A DNA stretch of 64,000 nt from Amoebophrya sp. A120 (GCA_905178155.1 CAJINV010000012.1:802004-866003); one strand, 5' to 3'. Numbered from the stretch's first letter, positions 43,701-55,962 are shown. The notes: a model not told the origin generated them from the letters alone. Program-made: numbers and translations.

Positions 43701-46700
43701 TCCTGCAGCTGCAGTTCCCCCAGAAGTAGTACCGCCACCGGTAAACGGGTTAAACTTTCTCTGCAGCGCCACGTCGGGCAAAGATCCAGTGCCAGTAGTA
43801 GAAGTTGATGTTATTTGGTGCACCTTTGCCGCCTCCTGCACCTTGTCCTTCAACTGAGACAGCAACTGCTCGCCCTCATCCACCCAGATGTAGCCCATCT
43901 ATCCAGGAAAAAAACTGTGTAAGTGTAAGTTTCTTGGAGGAATAGCATCACAAGTTTGCTCTGCATGACACAGAAAACCTGTCATGCGTAGCTCGTACGT
44001 GAAAACACTCACGAAAATTGCCTCTGATGCATGTCCAGCATGACAAGTGTAACAGTTTTGCACTTTCTGCAACACAGAGTTACACTTACACAGTTTTTTT
44101 CTTGCATACCATCGGACCCACCTTCATAGACTCGTCCAGTTCCGTGTGTTTGTGCCAGAGAGACTGCATCTCTATGGATTGCAAAAGCATCGTACTCGTA
44201 TAAATGCATTACAAATTAGCCCAGCATTACAAATTAGATTTGTAATGCTGATTTGCCTTGAGAAAGAGATTTGTAATGCATAAATGCAATTGGAATTACT
44301 ACGAGTACGATACTTTTGCACAGGATAATCTCCTGGTCGATGCAACTTCGGATTTCCGACAGAAACATGTAGCTCGGGCGGTAGTCGTAGATCGCATCTT
44401 TGTTTTCGAAGACGAGCGCGATTTGGGACTGGAGCTTCGGGTTCCAGTGCTGCAAATTCTGCTCCAACCGCTTTCGCATTTTCACATTGTCTATCAAGTG
44501 CAAATATGTCTGGGTCTGGAAGAGTGCATGTTTGTCATGCTTGTCTGGCATGGCTCTTAAATCTGTCATGCACGTTACGCAAGAGCTCCATTTTTCTGTG
44601 ATGCAGGGACGCAGTTTGTCATGCAGAATAAGCAACACCTAGAAGCTCAGAAACTTGTCATGCTGAGCCAGCACTTGTGGCCTCATCATGAGACGCCACC
44701 CAGCATCACAAGTTTCCAGACCCAGACATTTTTGCATTTGATATGGTCCTTGTGCTCGGTCAGCATCCGGAGCAGCTGAGAGGTGTAGTGCCGGTTGTTT
44801 TGATGATGTTCATCCACGATGCCTGAAACACGTGGACCTGCTAAAGCAGGAGCAGCTCCTTGGTTCTCCTGTCGTGCTGGTGGCCCACCGTTATTTTGCA
44901 TCGTAAACAAGTCACCAGCACTGGTCGTTCCACCAAGCACCTCCCCGGTTTCCACACTGTCCACGTCAGAAATGTTAAATTGGTGTCCGCTCGCGCCGGC
45001 CATTGCAGCGTGCAACCTATAATACACCAGCTGTGCGGTCCCGCGGACCAATGCCACGTTGCTGGTCAAATACGGTAACAACAGGGAGTTCAGCAGCATA
45101 TCAAATGCAAAAGTGTCTGGGTCTGGAGGGTGGTAACTTGTGATGCTGTCTTTTGATTCCAAAAAAATCTGTATTGCATGAGCAGCAAAGGGAGTGCAAT
45201 TTTCGCTACGGGAAGAGGGCATTTGTCATGCGCAATAGGCATCCAGAAGCCCTTAAAAAAATCACTGATGCTAGGGCATGCATCACAGACATCACGGCTC
45301 ATGCAAAACTTGCATGACAAGTCTCAGAATTTTCCAGACCCAGACATTTTTGCATTTGATACAGCAAGCCTTTCGACAACAGCTCCGTGTTCTCCGCCCA
45401 GTAGCCCGCCACCAAAATCGCGGAGGCCAGCACCTTATGGATTGCAAAAGTTAAAGTGTCTGGGTCTGGAAGAGTCATGTTGCTTTTGCATGACACAGAA
45501 GGTCTGCCATGGAAGCTCTAGCATCACAGGTTTCGAGAAGCGCTTGCAATGCCGGATCCGCATGAAAAATCCCCCACTTTGGTGACAGAAAATGGGAACT
45601 GTTGCTGCCTATGCATTAGAGATTTTTCTGTGCTCTGAAATGCGCATCACAAGTTTGTATTCTCCAGAAACAGACATATTTGCAGTTCATACACCTGCGG
45701 CGTGCCCGTCCCCACCTCGTTCAAAATCCGGACTAATTTATGCAAGAAAAAAACTGCGTAAGTGTAAATCTGTGATGCAGAAAATGCCAAACAGTTACAC
45801 TTGTCATGCTCGACATGCATGACTGGCTCGCTTCCTATGTGTTTTCCCTTTATTGTATCTGCGCATAACAAGTTTGTCCTGTCATGTCAGACAAACTTGT
45901 GATGCTGTTTTTCCAAAAGACCTACATTACCACAGTTTTTTTCTTGGATATAATTCATTAGTGAAGTACTCCGACACGCGGCCCAAATCGCTGGGCGCGC
46001 CCGCGAACTTGAGGGATATTCGGTAGTCGTCTCGCACCTTCACGTTGTCGTCGCGTCGCTTCTGCTCTCGCTCCGCGAGGATACAGAGTGCGTACTCGAT
46101 GTAGGACCGGACGTCGGGCAGCTGGGGCAAGCCAAAGTGGTACATGAGTCTCGGCACGAGGCTGGCGAGGTATTTCGGCTGCACCACGTTGATCAGCACC
46201 ACAACTGCTTGCCACGCCCGTAGTTGCTCCCGGTGGTAGTCTATCCTCTGCAAAAGTATCGTGCTCGTAGTAATCGCAGTACTGCATTACAAATCTCAAT
46301 CCCAAGGCAAAACAGCATGACAAACTCCATTTCTCAAGCTGAGTGAATTTGTCATGCGATTTCTACTAGTACGATACTTCTGCAATGCATACAGTCCGAC
46401 AAGTGGTTCGGCACCAAAGGTTTCGCGTTTTTCGGCTCCAGCACGCGTTCCTGTTGCTCCTTGGACTTCGTTTTCCGCGCCACCCGCGCGCCGGACTTCA
46501 AAGCCTCCTCGTCGAGGAACTCAACCAGCGCAAACGCGACGGAAGACGCGAGGGCCGGGTGGCGCTCGAGAAAGCAGAGGGTCGTGATGCGGACGAAGGC
46601 GGATGATTGGGCGAGGTCTTGCTGGATTTTTTCTTCAGCGGATTTATTGTTATTCGCTTTTGATCTAGTACTTATTCCAGCAGCAGCCTTCCGCGATTTA

Positions 46701-49700
46701 ATATCATTTGGTGCTGCTTGTCCTAATATCCCCTTGTTCAGCTTTGCAGAAACCTGCCCCGTTCCGGAGGCAAGCAGCGTGTTCACGTAGGAGGGAGAAG
46801 CACTAGCATCATTATCTTCATCCCCGCCTCCAAGAAGCTTGCTCATCTCGCGTTCCGTGGGAAACGGAGACGCAGCTTTATCCACAGAAACAAACCCATC
46901 CCCATCCATTTTTTGCATGACAAACACGGAAAATTATGCATGTTCTGCATGTGCATGACAAATTGGATGGGGATGGGTGTTTCTTCCTGGATAAGCTTCG
47001 CCCTCAGATACGCTGGACTCCACGTCGGTGGTTGAGGAATTATAGGGCCTGTCGCGCACGAACGCAGAGTCTGACTCGTCCTGACCCACCTTTATTCCTT
47101 GCTCCCGCGTAGATGAAATCTTCGGAACGACATCCGCCTCCGCCAGAGTTTTTGACCCGTCCCGCAACACCGCCTCGTTGTAAACCAGTAATTTCGCGAT
47201 CAACTGACTATACCCCGGCGGCAGGTCCTGCATCAGGTTCAAACGACCCTGCTGGTACAGATTCGCGGCTTCACCTCCTTCATCTTCTGGCGACAAATCT
47301 TCAGATGGATAATTATCCGCGATCTCATTCGCCAAGAAGATCCGGTCCCGCAGGATTGCGTTGAGACTGCCGAGGAGCGGCAACACCGCCGCACGGGTCA
47401 CGTTTACCTGGGTTTCCCCGGCGGTGAGGATGGTGGAGAGGAGTTTCAGTAGAGGAAAAGAGTTGTAATCGATGAGCTGCTTGTTTTTCGTGTAATTCGT
47501 CAGCGGAGATGGGGCGGGTGGGCGGCGCTTTGTTGATCTTGATGCTGTTCCGCGAGTTTCAGTAGACTTGGGTCGTGACCGTTCCGAGCTATGCTTTCTC
47601 TGTTCTGTCACCGGAGTCTTATTTGTCATCTTATTTCTCGTGGACCTCGACGTACTACTACTTCTCTTCCGCACAGCACCAGAAACCTGAACTTGTCTTG
47701 CGCGCAGCGCTAACGGCTTTTTGTTCATCCCTGCACCTGGAGAAGAAAAATCCGAGGAGGAGAGGGTTTTTGCGGTTGAGCCGCTAAGAGACGATGAACC
47801 TCCTCCAATTATGCCAGCGCCAGGACTTCTTCGCCCTCGTGGCGACGTTTCATCAACTACATGGTCAAAGTCTTCCACTTCGATTTCCCCGGACGAGTAT
47901 TCTTCATTGGAGTCGTCCTCTTGCAGGTCTTGACCATCATCTTCCCCTTGGAGGTGCTCTAACTCCTCTGCCATCTCCATCTCCATTAATTCCAGTTCGG
48001 CCGAAAGGGTATTTACGTTGAAACAGGCGAATGCCGCTTCGGTATGGATGTGTCAGGATCGAATTCGACAAAATCGAAATAAATTTGCGATGCGTAAAAT
48101 GTAGGGCACTGAAGGCCTGTATCGGGGAGCAGGCAAATGAGGCCGATAATTGTAAGCCTGTTTAGGGCGGGTATGCCATGCGCTGCCAGAGTAGCATGAC
48201 AGGAGCAGTCTCCTTTGCCCAAGCAACATGACAGACCGGATTTGGGTGCAGCTCCCGAAATTTGTCATGCGCCATTTGAAAGCGTGAGGCTCCAACTGAC
48301 ATCGATTTTGTGCATCACAGATTTTTGATTTTGTCAATTTCGATTCTGACACCTCCATATTCGGACAGGATTGAGTAGTCGTACCCCGTGTTCGCCGGGT
48401 CTTTCAGCTATGAAATGCAAAAGTATCGCTGCACTGGTATGAATGCATTACAAATTTCCACGTCAGCATGAAAAATCAAATTTGTCATGCGGATTTACCT
48501 TAAGAAAAAGATTTGTAATCGTAATGCATGATTGTCATTACTACGAGTACGATACTTTTGCAGTTCATATCAGCAACCCGCCGACGATGGATGCGCACTT
48601 CTCCAGTAGCTCTCTGCTCCAGGGATTGGAGGCGGTGCTCTTGTTTATTGTCATACGAGAACCAGAACCGCTAGAAGTTGTAAAGGCACTAGTTTGTTGC
48701 TGGTACTCACCAATCATCTGAGCGATCCAGCCTGCCTCTGGTGGGGAAGAAACTTCAAACGCGTCAAGGAGGTCTTCGAGCTGAATGTTGACAGAAGGTA
48801 GCTGTAGTTGTTTGTCATGCACAACGCCAGTCCTCCTCCTCGTCGACGACGCGATCAAATTACTCTGATGCAGTGCGTACAAGGATCTCCACTTGTGCCA
48901 CTCCAAACCGGTCCGCGCCGTCGTTTTGGAGAAATTTGGCAAATCAATCGGCAAACCCTCCAGCATCAACCGGTTTGTGTCCGTCGCGAGTCGCTCCGAT
49001 TTGTTGCTGGCCTTCGCCTGCTCCAGGGACTCTTGAAAAAAGTGTTCCACTTTAAATTTGTGTTTCTCAACCGTTTTCTGCTGTTTAATATTTTGGTTGT
49101 CTGTTGGTTTTGGGAGATGGTCTGGGCGTTGCAGGTCGCGTTTTTGCGCTTCTACTAGCACCTCGCTCGTGCTAGAACCACTTTTGTCAACATCTGGCTG
49201 CACGGCGTATTTGGCGTAATACTCGGCTGCAAAATCGGAAACAACGACGGAAGACGACCGCAAAGTCGCTGAAGCTCGTTTTCTTTCTTTCTCCAATTTC
49301 TTCTGTTCATCGGAGCTCGTCGGGAGTTTGAACCCATTGAAATTCAGCGACTTCAAAACAAAGGGCTTCAGCGCAGAAGCGACTCTGCGTTGCAAATCGG
49401 CACGAGCTGTCGTGGACGAAGAAGATGTGGCTGCTGTCGTTCCATGATCTGCGTTATTTTCGTGATTCCCTCTCGGCATGAGAGATTTCAGCAGCACTCC
49501 GCTGAACGCGCAGCCCGGGAACACGAGCGTTGGATCGTCTTGAGGGTGGAAGGGCTTTTTGATCAAGTGCTGCGGAGGCGCAGTGGCGGTGTCGGCAGGA
49601 CTAGGAACACCACCTCCGAGGGCCTCGACAGCAGCGGGTATGGTAGAAGCAGCAGTGACAGGCGGCGCTCCAGTGTTGGAAAAGATGGTTTGTGTTGAAT

Positions 49701-52700
49701 CATCAAGCGTTGATGATGGCCCCCTTGCAGCTCCTGCCCCAGGGCGGGCTACCGAATTTGTCGTTGCAGCAACAACAGTCGTCGCCCCGAGCAAGCTCTT
49801 CTCAACCAGATCCGTCATCGGGGACAGGAGGCTCTCCGGTAAGAGTTCCGCTATTTGGTACAGTGCCGTCGCGAAAAGACTGAAATCCTCCCAGATACGG
49901 GATGTCGCTTTTGTATCGTTCTCTGTCAACGCCGCGGTTAGCGTCGTGTGGATATAGAAACACAGCGGGTCAGTGTCGACGGCGACGGCTGTACTGGAGG
50001 CTTGCTTGACGGAGACAGATCTTCCCGCTCGTACTCCTGTTGGGCCATGCATATTACCGTTCTTAACTCCGCCACTATAATAGCTGCTGCTACTGAAGCA
50101 GCTTAATAGTCCCTCCTTCTCCAAGTAGCTGAACATCAAAACTGCAGTTTGGACCAAAGCTTTCGGCAAGTACGACTTCCGGTAGAAATCTTCCAACACC
50201 TCCGCCAAACGCCGTAACGAGGACCGGATCAACTGTCGTTGCTGCGCCAAAATCCTATACCCCTGTCCGATCAACATCGTGCTCTTCATCGTCGCGTCTT
50301 GAATCGGTGCGAGCTCGTTCCGACCGGTGAGGCTGTTCTTCAGAAAATAGCTCGATTGGTCGAAGAGTAGTGTGAGTTTCGTCGTGTTTAACAGCATGAT
50401 GCGGATTAAACCGAGGATCAAAGTTCTCGACTCGGGCATCGCCCGGCAGTTTACCTGTTTCGCAATCAAACGGTTCACCTCCTGTAGGCGTTTTCTTGAT
50501 AAATTTCGCTGACTAGGGGAGAAATCAGCTTGATGTTCTGGATCTTTTTCTTGTGGTCCTGCGAATTGTTGGTCGTGCACATGATTGTCCATCACGAGGA
50601 CGTCTTCTCCTTCGCCCAACCTTTTCAACGTCAGCGCGATCGTATCTTCGAAGCTGCTGATGGCGTGGAATTCGGAGTCTCTGGACAAAAAGTTCCTCTT
50701 CTCGTCTTCCTCCTGAAGTAGGAAAAACCAAAGAGACCGGCACACCTCGTCGAATTCGGCGAAGCACAGGGTACTCGACGTACTAGAAGCGGTTTTTAGT
50801 TGAGCAGCTCCTTCTTGCGACATGATTCTTTCGCTCGTATTAACCCTGTTCTCTATCACAACCTGCTGCAAATCGGAGGGAATGCCCGCGAAAAACCGTA
50901 GGAGCAGAAAGTGCCGCTGCAGAATCTCCGCAGCCTTTTCGTTTTCCTTGTGAATCCCGTCGCAGCTCTGGATGTCGAGAAAGTGCTTTTGTCTTGATGA
51001 TGTTGTTCTTGTTGTCGCAGTAGAACTGTTTGAACGATTTATTGCATTTGCATTTGGAATTTCATCTTTGTTCCTTGTTTCGACATGATCCACCGCGGAA
51101 AACGCAACTCCAAGAATTTCCCGTTCCAAATTCGGGTCGAAATTGTTCACGAAGATCTTCAACAACAGTTCCAAGATCCTCGGTCTAGCGGTATGAACTG
51201 CAAAAGCATCGTACTAGTATGAATCGCATGACAAACATCCTCAGCATGAGAAATGAAATTTGTAATGCGGGTTCAACTTAACAGAGAAATTTGTAATGCA
51301 TAAATGCGATTAGTACGAGTACGTCATTTTTGCAGTTCATAAGCGGCCCGCGGCATCGATTTCAGTGTTTTCTCCACGAGTAAGACCGCCTGGGAAAATT
51401 CGGCCGCAGTCCAAAACGGCTGGATCCGCTTCCCCTGCGAGATCAGCTCCATCTCCTGTTCGAGGAGCTTCCGCTGGGAGGGCGGTTTTTGGTTTTGTTC
51501 TTTCCTACTGGAATTTGCAAGACCTCGGGATGAAAATCCCGATCTCCTCCCACCTCCCGGGCTCACACTGCTCCTCCGCCTCACTCCTGATGAAGACGAG
51601 TTTGTGTCTTGCCGACGTCGTGGCTCACCCGCAACATCTCCTCCGCTCATCGTCGCTGCCAGAGCCGAATCCAAGCTTTCCAGCATGACCCGCAAGGGAA
51701 CGAAGTACTGCACGTCGTTTCTCACCAGTGCCTGGAACAGCTTCCGGGGGTCCTTGGATTTGAAATATTCCTTCACGGCTTTTTCATTTTGCTCAGTCGT
51801 GTTATTCAGGTACCAGTTGTGCTGCGCCAGTTTCGGGAAGACCACCTGAAAAACAAACGCATCGGAGAAAGTGCGAGAGTGGAAGGAAGGAGGAACAGCT
51901 GACTTGTTCTTCGGAGTCTTCTTTGCGGAAGATGTAGTAGAGCCCGAATCTTTGTCTGCACTACTTCCACCAGGGGCAAAGCTGTTAACATCGGAGGTCG
52001 CCGCAAGAACAGAGCTCCCCGTGATCTGTTCCAGTGTGAACTTCGAAACCGATTCGTTCTCGTGGTTCACACAGAGGGTGAACAAATACTCCAAGTAGCT
52101 CGTCGGGACTTTCAACTGCTCAAACTTCTCCCAATTCTGCCGGACCCAGTGCGACGCGAATTCTTCCAACGAGTCGAGAATCGCGAAGAACGGCGTGAAA
52201 ATTTGCTTGTACTTCGGGTTGATCACCCTTTGAACCAAAAAGATCGCCCGTTTTCTCGTGCGGGAATTGGACATCGCTTTCTTCAACAGGGGCCAGGAAG
52301 AGTGCAGGAGGGGCGTGGTGACCAGGAGGTGTTGAGCGCCGCTGTCTTGCGATGATGAAGTAGAGCCATTGCCTTTGTTTGTCATACTTGACATTCCACG
52401 CGCACCCTGAACCAGTGCCGACGATGTTGACGAAAATCGGTTTGTCTCCTGGTTTATCAAATGTAAAAATGTCTGGGTCTGGAAATATGCAAGATTTGTC
52501 ATGCATCTTTCTCATGACCCATGATGCCTGTAATGCTTGAACTAGCATCGCAGACTTTTAGAGGGCTTCCTGATTCACCTTCCGCATGAGAAACGGCCTG
52601 TCTGTGTAGCAAAAACTGTACCCATTTTGCTGGTCATGCAATACATCTTTTTTTAGAGTCCAAAAACAGCATGACAAGTTGCAATCTTCCAAACCCAGAC

Positions 52701-54883
52701 ATTTTTACATTTGATATGGTTCGGTTGCTCTTGCGTGGGCGAGGAGTTGTAGAGAACTCCGTCGATAAGCTTGGTACTTCTGGCGGTTTTGGTTCGGGAA
52801 TTCCTTTCGTCTCCTCCGTGCGACGACCCTGCAGCAGGAACGGGCTTTGCCTTTGCTGTCCTCCCGGCCGCATTGGGAATCAAAATTACATCGTCGTGTT
52901 CGAGATCAACATCACCCTCGGCAACTGGATCATTCTTCCGAAAGTCTTCCGGCCACAACTCCCCCTCGCAATCGTAGGCCTCGAAATGGTCGTAGCCAAG
53001 GACATCCACCGTCTGCTCCGGGTACAGAACCGCGATAGAGAGCGCATCCTCCCACGCATTTTGGTTCAGAACCAGCTCGGAAACCAGCTTCGCAAGAGTT
53101 GTGGTTGATGTAGTGCTTCCTAACGAGGATAAATCGAAATCTCCACCAGTAGTTGCAGATGATGATGAGTTATCTCGTCCCTGAAGATCTGGCTTGGTCA
53201 TTTTCTTTTCCACAAAAACATGCAAGAATTCCCTCGCTAGCCGCAAGCGGAAGTTCCCGTCCTCTTTCGCTATGTCCGAGTGAAGCAACACTTCCAACAG
53301 CTCCTTCTTCGGGATTAAGAGGGATAGCAGGTCTTTTTCGGACGGCGCGGTTGAAGAGGCCTTGACCTTGTCGTCGCCAGGTCCTACTCCAAGCGGCTTC
53401 AGCTCCTCGTGGTGCACTGCAGTCTTGTTGTTTTCATCGTAGTGGTACCTACCGCCCCCATCGACAAAACTCCTGGCGGAGTGATACCTAGACTGCAGTC
53501 TCTCCGTGTAGGCGAGGGAAGTCCCCGGCAGGTGTCTCGTGTGGATTTCCACATCAACGTTATTTTGATCATGCTGCGGATCATCAACTGCGCCGGTTTT
53601 TAACCTTTCTACTTCTGCACGATTCCCCTCGTTAAATGCCTCCTGCAGCCCTTCCACAGCTTCCTTCAAATGTCCGACCTGCTCCACGCTACTCAAGGAT
53701 TTCAACCCCTGTTTGAAAAAAGCGGAAAACCGGCTCGCACGGAGGTTCACTTCAAAGGCCCAGCCGAGCAGGGCGAACGTCTGCTTGAAGGTGAAGGTGC
53801 TTTTCTTGCTCGATTTAGTTCCAGCTGCGCTCGACGTGCTACTAGTAATATTTTTGCCGACCACAGCATTTCTATTTCCAGCCTGTGGATTTGCTCCTCG
53901 TCCATTGTCTGCGAAAGGAACGCAAATTTCGCTGAAAAGCGAGTGCGTGCTCGCCGCAGCCGCGTTTTTTTCCCAGCAAGCGGAGACGGTCCGGAGCCAG
54001 AGGTCCTCTAAAACGATGCGTGGTGCGACCTCGAGGCATTTCAGCGAGTTTTTTTCGCTGCACCCACGGAGAAAGCGGAGGTACCACAGGGAAAGGAGGA
54101 GACCTGGTGTTGTAGCAGTGGGGACAATGTCAATGAATTCGATTTAAGTACATATGCATTCGAATGCGCGCCGGCGGGGGCGGCGGCGGCGGCGCATGAG
54201 AAACAGAAACGAAATTTGAAGATGTTGTGAGAAAATATCATATAGGCGGGCTAGCGCTAGGGATAGCAAATACTCCTGGCATATTATAGTACGATTCGAA
54301 TTCACATACCTATGGCTTGCTCAGATGTTACAATCTCAAACGTTACAATAGAATCTGAAATTTGTCTTGCATGACCAGCATGAGTACCATACAGAGACTT
54401 GGGCTTTTCACAATACAAATTTCGTCAGATTCTCATGGGGTTTGGGGCGCCGAAACTTGTCATGCGCGCTACTTTGGGAGTAGGCCAGATGTTGCGGATT
54501 TTGCAAGACAAGTTCCAAATTCTATTGTAACGTTTGAAATTGTAACACCTGAGCGGGTTATAATACCTTCCTCCCTTTTCTTTTCAATCTCCTCCGGCCT
54601 TTGGTTCTGCTCCTCTCCTCTTTTCAACAAGCATTTATCCACAGAAAAAAAAACCATCCACATCCAATCTGTCATGCAAAACACGTATCAAATCATGTGT
54701 TTGCCATGCAAAAAATGCATGTGGATGGGTTTTTTTCTGTGGATAGCATTCTATCCGGTAGTACACCGGAAGTTGGCAGTGCTTGCCCCAGGTCGGCTGC
54801 ACCACTGTGTCAAGGAAGGTCTCGCCGCTGCTCAGGCTGTCGCAATTCAGCAGAAAGGACTCCACGATTTCGTACTTCATCAT
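40741..54883 (-). CDS. tRNA (guanosine-2'-O)-methyltransferase, TRM3/TARBP1 type
   Basis: SPOUT enzyme expected to methylate the ribose of G18 in tRNA. Exons on minus: 54746-54883, 54567-54635, 52717-54103, 51342-52454, 48570-51191, 48360-48408, 46994-48043, 46392-46878, 45951-46241, 45692-45738, 45362-45435, 44744-45098, 44328-44491, 44109-44172, 43633-43899, 42566-42659, 42218-42263, 41844-42066, 41428-41614, 41120-41162, 40741-40811. The C-terminal SPOUT domain is clear: KLIVVASLIDKAPNLAGLAR, TCEIFNAEALVVGNKDI, VTAEKWINLLEVKPENLKQF, IIGVEQT (motif 1), GVILLLGAEKEGLPAELI (motif 2), CVEIPQRGIIRSLNVHVSAA (motif 3), ending in LIIWEYYPQ. The long N-terminal part is helical, as in TARBP1, but with many low-complexity inserts; total about 2900 aa, nearly twice the human protein. 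A single frame break near 48000 may mark a 37-nt intron. Start is MMKYEIVESFLLNC at 54883. Family call firm. Confidence 0.88.
40812..41119. mobile_element. Introner, family J
   Basis: Flanks TCCCC. Removal completes motif 3 of the methyltransferase (CVEIPQRGIIRSLNVHVSA). Close relative of the copy at 19152. Confidence 0.93.
41163..41427. mobile_element. Introner, family A
   Basis: Flanks GGATC. Removal gives GLPAELIHMCDQCVEIPQ, between SPOUT motifs 2 and 3. Confidence 0.93.
41615..41843. mobile_element. Introner, family C
   Basis: Flanks TGTGT/TGGGT. Removal gives IIGVEQTHTSVCLSEFKF. Confidence 0.88.
42067..42217. mobile_element. Introner, family D
   Basis: Flanks CGGCG. Removal gives LIDKAPNLAGLARTCEIF. 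Confidence 0.93.
42264..42565. mobile_element. Introner, family L
   Basis: TIR TATCCAGAGGAAAAACCTCC against TATCATTTGTAAAAACGCCC inverted, flanks ACCGC. Removal gives KKKQTRSKLIVVASLID; an in-frame TAG would otherwise precede RSK. Confidence 0.88.
42660..43632. mobile_element. Introner, family D, carrying a nested TIR element
   Basis: Family D ends and flanks TCACT, but 973 bp instead of about 151. The extra length is the element at 42684-43493. Removal of the whole joins the NALNYSD exon to DTGAATSMSQIEDLFF. Confidence 0.9.
42684..43493. mobile_element. Nested 810-bp TIR element (MITE-like)
   Basis: Begins TTGAGCTGGGCGC and ends with the exact inverse; similarity of the arms extends about 70 bp. 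Flanked by CGTACA on both sides (42678-42683 and 43494-43499), a 6-bp target duplication inside the family D TIR. Interior has a second inverted pair around AAAAGTGCTCACTTTTG. No transposase. Confidence 0.9.
43900..44108. mobile_element. Introner, family E
   Basis: Flanks CCATC. Removal joins DESMKVGP to MGYIWVDEGEQ in the methyltransferase. Confidence 0.9.
44173..44327. mobile_element. Introner, family B
   Basis: Flanks ATCTC. Removal joins RSCIDQEI to the exon that ends in LWHKHTELDESMKVG. Confidence 0.9.
44492..44743. mobile_element. Introner, family A
   Basis: Flanks TTGTC/TGGTC. Body nearly identical to copies at 28853, 29205, 56225 and 63334. Removal joins MLTEHKDH to the VKMRKRLEQNLQHW exon. 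Confidence 0.9.
45099..45361. mobile_element. Introner, family A
   Basis: Flanks CAGCA. Uninterrupted relative of the copy at 22591, which shows where that one was invaded. Removal joins LLSKGLL to LNSLLLPYLTSN. Confidence 0.92.
45436..45691. mobile_element. Introner, family A (diverged right end)
   Basis: Flanks CACCT. The right TIR reads TTCTCCAGAAACAGACATAT, less conserved than in other copies. Removal joins VGTGTPQV to LASAILVAGYWAE. Confidence 0.87.
45739..45950. mobile_element. Introner, family E
   Basis: Flanks TAATT. Removal joins SEYFTNEL to VRILNEVGTGTP in the methyltransferase. Confidence 0.9.
46242..46391. mobile_element. Introner, family B
   Basis: Flanks TAGTC/CAGTC. Removal joins VPNHLSDC to YHREQLRAWQAVVV. 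Confidence 0.9.
46879..46993. mobile_element. Introner, family H (short)
   Basis: TIR TATCCACAGAAACAAACCCA, flanks AGCTT, 115 bp. Removal joins SVSEGEA to AASPFPTEREMSKLL. Confidence 0.9.
47981..48017 (-). other. Possible 37-nt GT-AG intron or frame error
   Basis: After the family G introner the frame runs through AAFACFN and then disagrees by one base with the 350-codon ORF starting MEMEMAEELEHL. A donor GTAAATACC at 48017 and an AG ending at 47981 are both in phase 0 and would repair the frame. A sequencing or assembly error in the GGGCC run near 48000 would also explain it. Confidence 0.35.
48044..48359. mobile_element. Introner, family G
   Basis: TIR TATGGATGTGTCAGGATCGA, flanks TTCGG. 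Removal gives DYSILSEAAFACFN; the reading frame then breaks about 20 nt downstream. Confidence 0.9.
48409..48569. mobile_element. Introner, family B
   Basis: Flanks TCAGC. Removal gives SIVGGLLKDPANTGYDYS. Confidence 0.92.
51192..51341. mobile_element. Introner, family B
   Basis: Flanks AGCGG. Removal joins KTLKSMPRA to the exon RPRILELLLKIFVNN. Confidence 0.9.
52455..52716. mobile_element. Introner, family A
   Basis: Flanks TGGTT. Same subfamily as 643. Removal joins SSPTQEQPN to QETNRFSSTSSA of the methyltransferase. Confidence 0.92.
54104..54566 (-). other. Canonical intron that has captured an introner
   Basis: Acceptor CACCAG before GTCTCC (54098-54103) and a donor after GAGGAAG. A GT-AG join gives REEGLLLSLWYLRFLRGC. 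The family I introner at 54311-54562 sits exactly at the donor and its 5-bp flank ATACC is the inverse complement of GGTAT, so two donor copies exist: GGTATT before and GGTATG after the element. Confidence 0.8.
54311..54562. mobile_element. Introner, family I, inside a canonical intron
   Basis: TIR TATAACCCGCTCAGGTGTTA and inverse, flanks ATACC. Excision alone would bring a TGA into frame (GGTATGTGA), so it is removed with the surrounding GT-AG intron. Confidence 0.88.
54636..54745. mobile_element. Introner, family H (short)
   Basis: TIR TATCCACAGAAAAAAACCCA, flanks GCATT, 110 bp. Removal gives YYRIECLLKRGEEQNQRP in the first exons of the methyltransferase. Confidence 0.92.
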
Positions 54884-55962
54884 TTTTTTTTGCGCGAAGT
54901 TGTGCTAGAAGCAATTAGCAGGTAGGGGTACAGGTGGACAATCTAGCAATAGGAACAAACACTGCAAACGAAAAGAATGTACTTAACTATTAGCGATGCG
55001 TATGCGTACTAGTCGTGTTCGTGCCTGTGAAACTGCAACTGGCTCCGGCATAAAGTCGTTCGTACATGAAGTCGGTCGCTGCTGTCATGTCAAGTTCACA
55101 GGGAAAGCGAATGCTACGTCTAAGTTACTTGAGGTTAAGGCTAAGGATTAGGTTAAGACGGCGCTCACAAGCTGCATCGGTGTCGAGCTCTTTATCTTAA
55201 CCTTTCTTCAAGAACATGATGACGAGCTGATCATGAAGAACAGAAAGTGTAGATCTTGCCTCCACGACCGAAGATCCTGACTGCTCAGTCGCAAAGGCGT
55301 GAAGATCATCCGGAAAAATCTGCATCCGTTCTGGTCTTTGCGGTACAGGAAACTCACCAAACAGCTTCAGGCACACCTTCATCAGCTCTGTGGAATAGAG
55401 AAAGAGATCGAGGAGATCCAGGTCTAGTTCCGGATCTTCAAGACTATAGGATCTCATCGGCAAGAACTCGATCACTGGCTCTTAACCGTAAGCTTATCCT
55501 TACACTGCTGTGCTGTAACTTTGTGTTCTACTGGGCAGAATAAATCAGGCCCAGATCGTTTGTTTCCGCATGAAGATTTCGATGATCAGAGAACTTGAAG
55601 CAGAAGTAGCACCACGTTAAGATCGAGTTGCTGTTGCAGCGAAGAACAAAAAATGGACTACACACGCACACAGAAAAAGGGCTGCTGCCTCTTTAGCTTA
55701 TTCACATGAGGGAGACCCACTTTTCATCGTTCTCAATGATTGATACAAGAGCCACTGCATGTAAATTTTTGTACAAGTAGAGCCTGGCGCCGCCACGACC
55801 GGGGCTCTCGGAGGACGAAGTCTTTGTTGTTTAAACGTTCAACATCTTCGCGTTAACTGGTTCCTCAGCATTCGCATTCTCTTGGAAAGAACAAGTATAT
55901 CTATGATACTAGGGGGTGCATAAGGAGGAGTTTCAATTTCATTTTGTACAAAGAGAAAGAAA
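54884..55962. other. Intergenic region
   Basis: Between the methyltransferase 5' end and the transporter 3' end. A minus ORF of 92 codons at 55197-55475 (MIEFLPMRSYSLEDPELDLD) is acidic and could be a small gene, but nothing else supports it. Confidence 0.4.

Noticed and set aside
48808-49957. Plus-strand ORFs within the methyltransferase exon
   Set aside because: Antisense shadows of the 869-codon minus exon.
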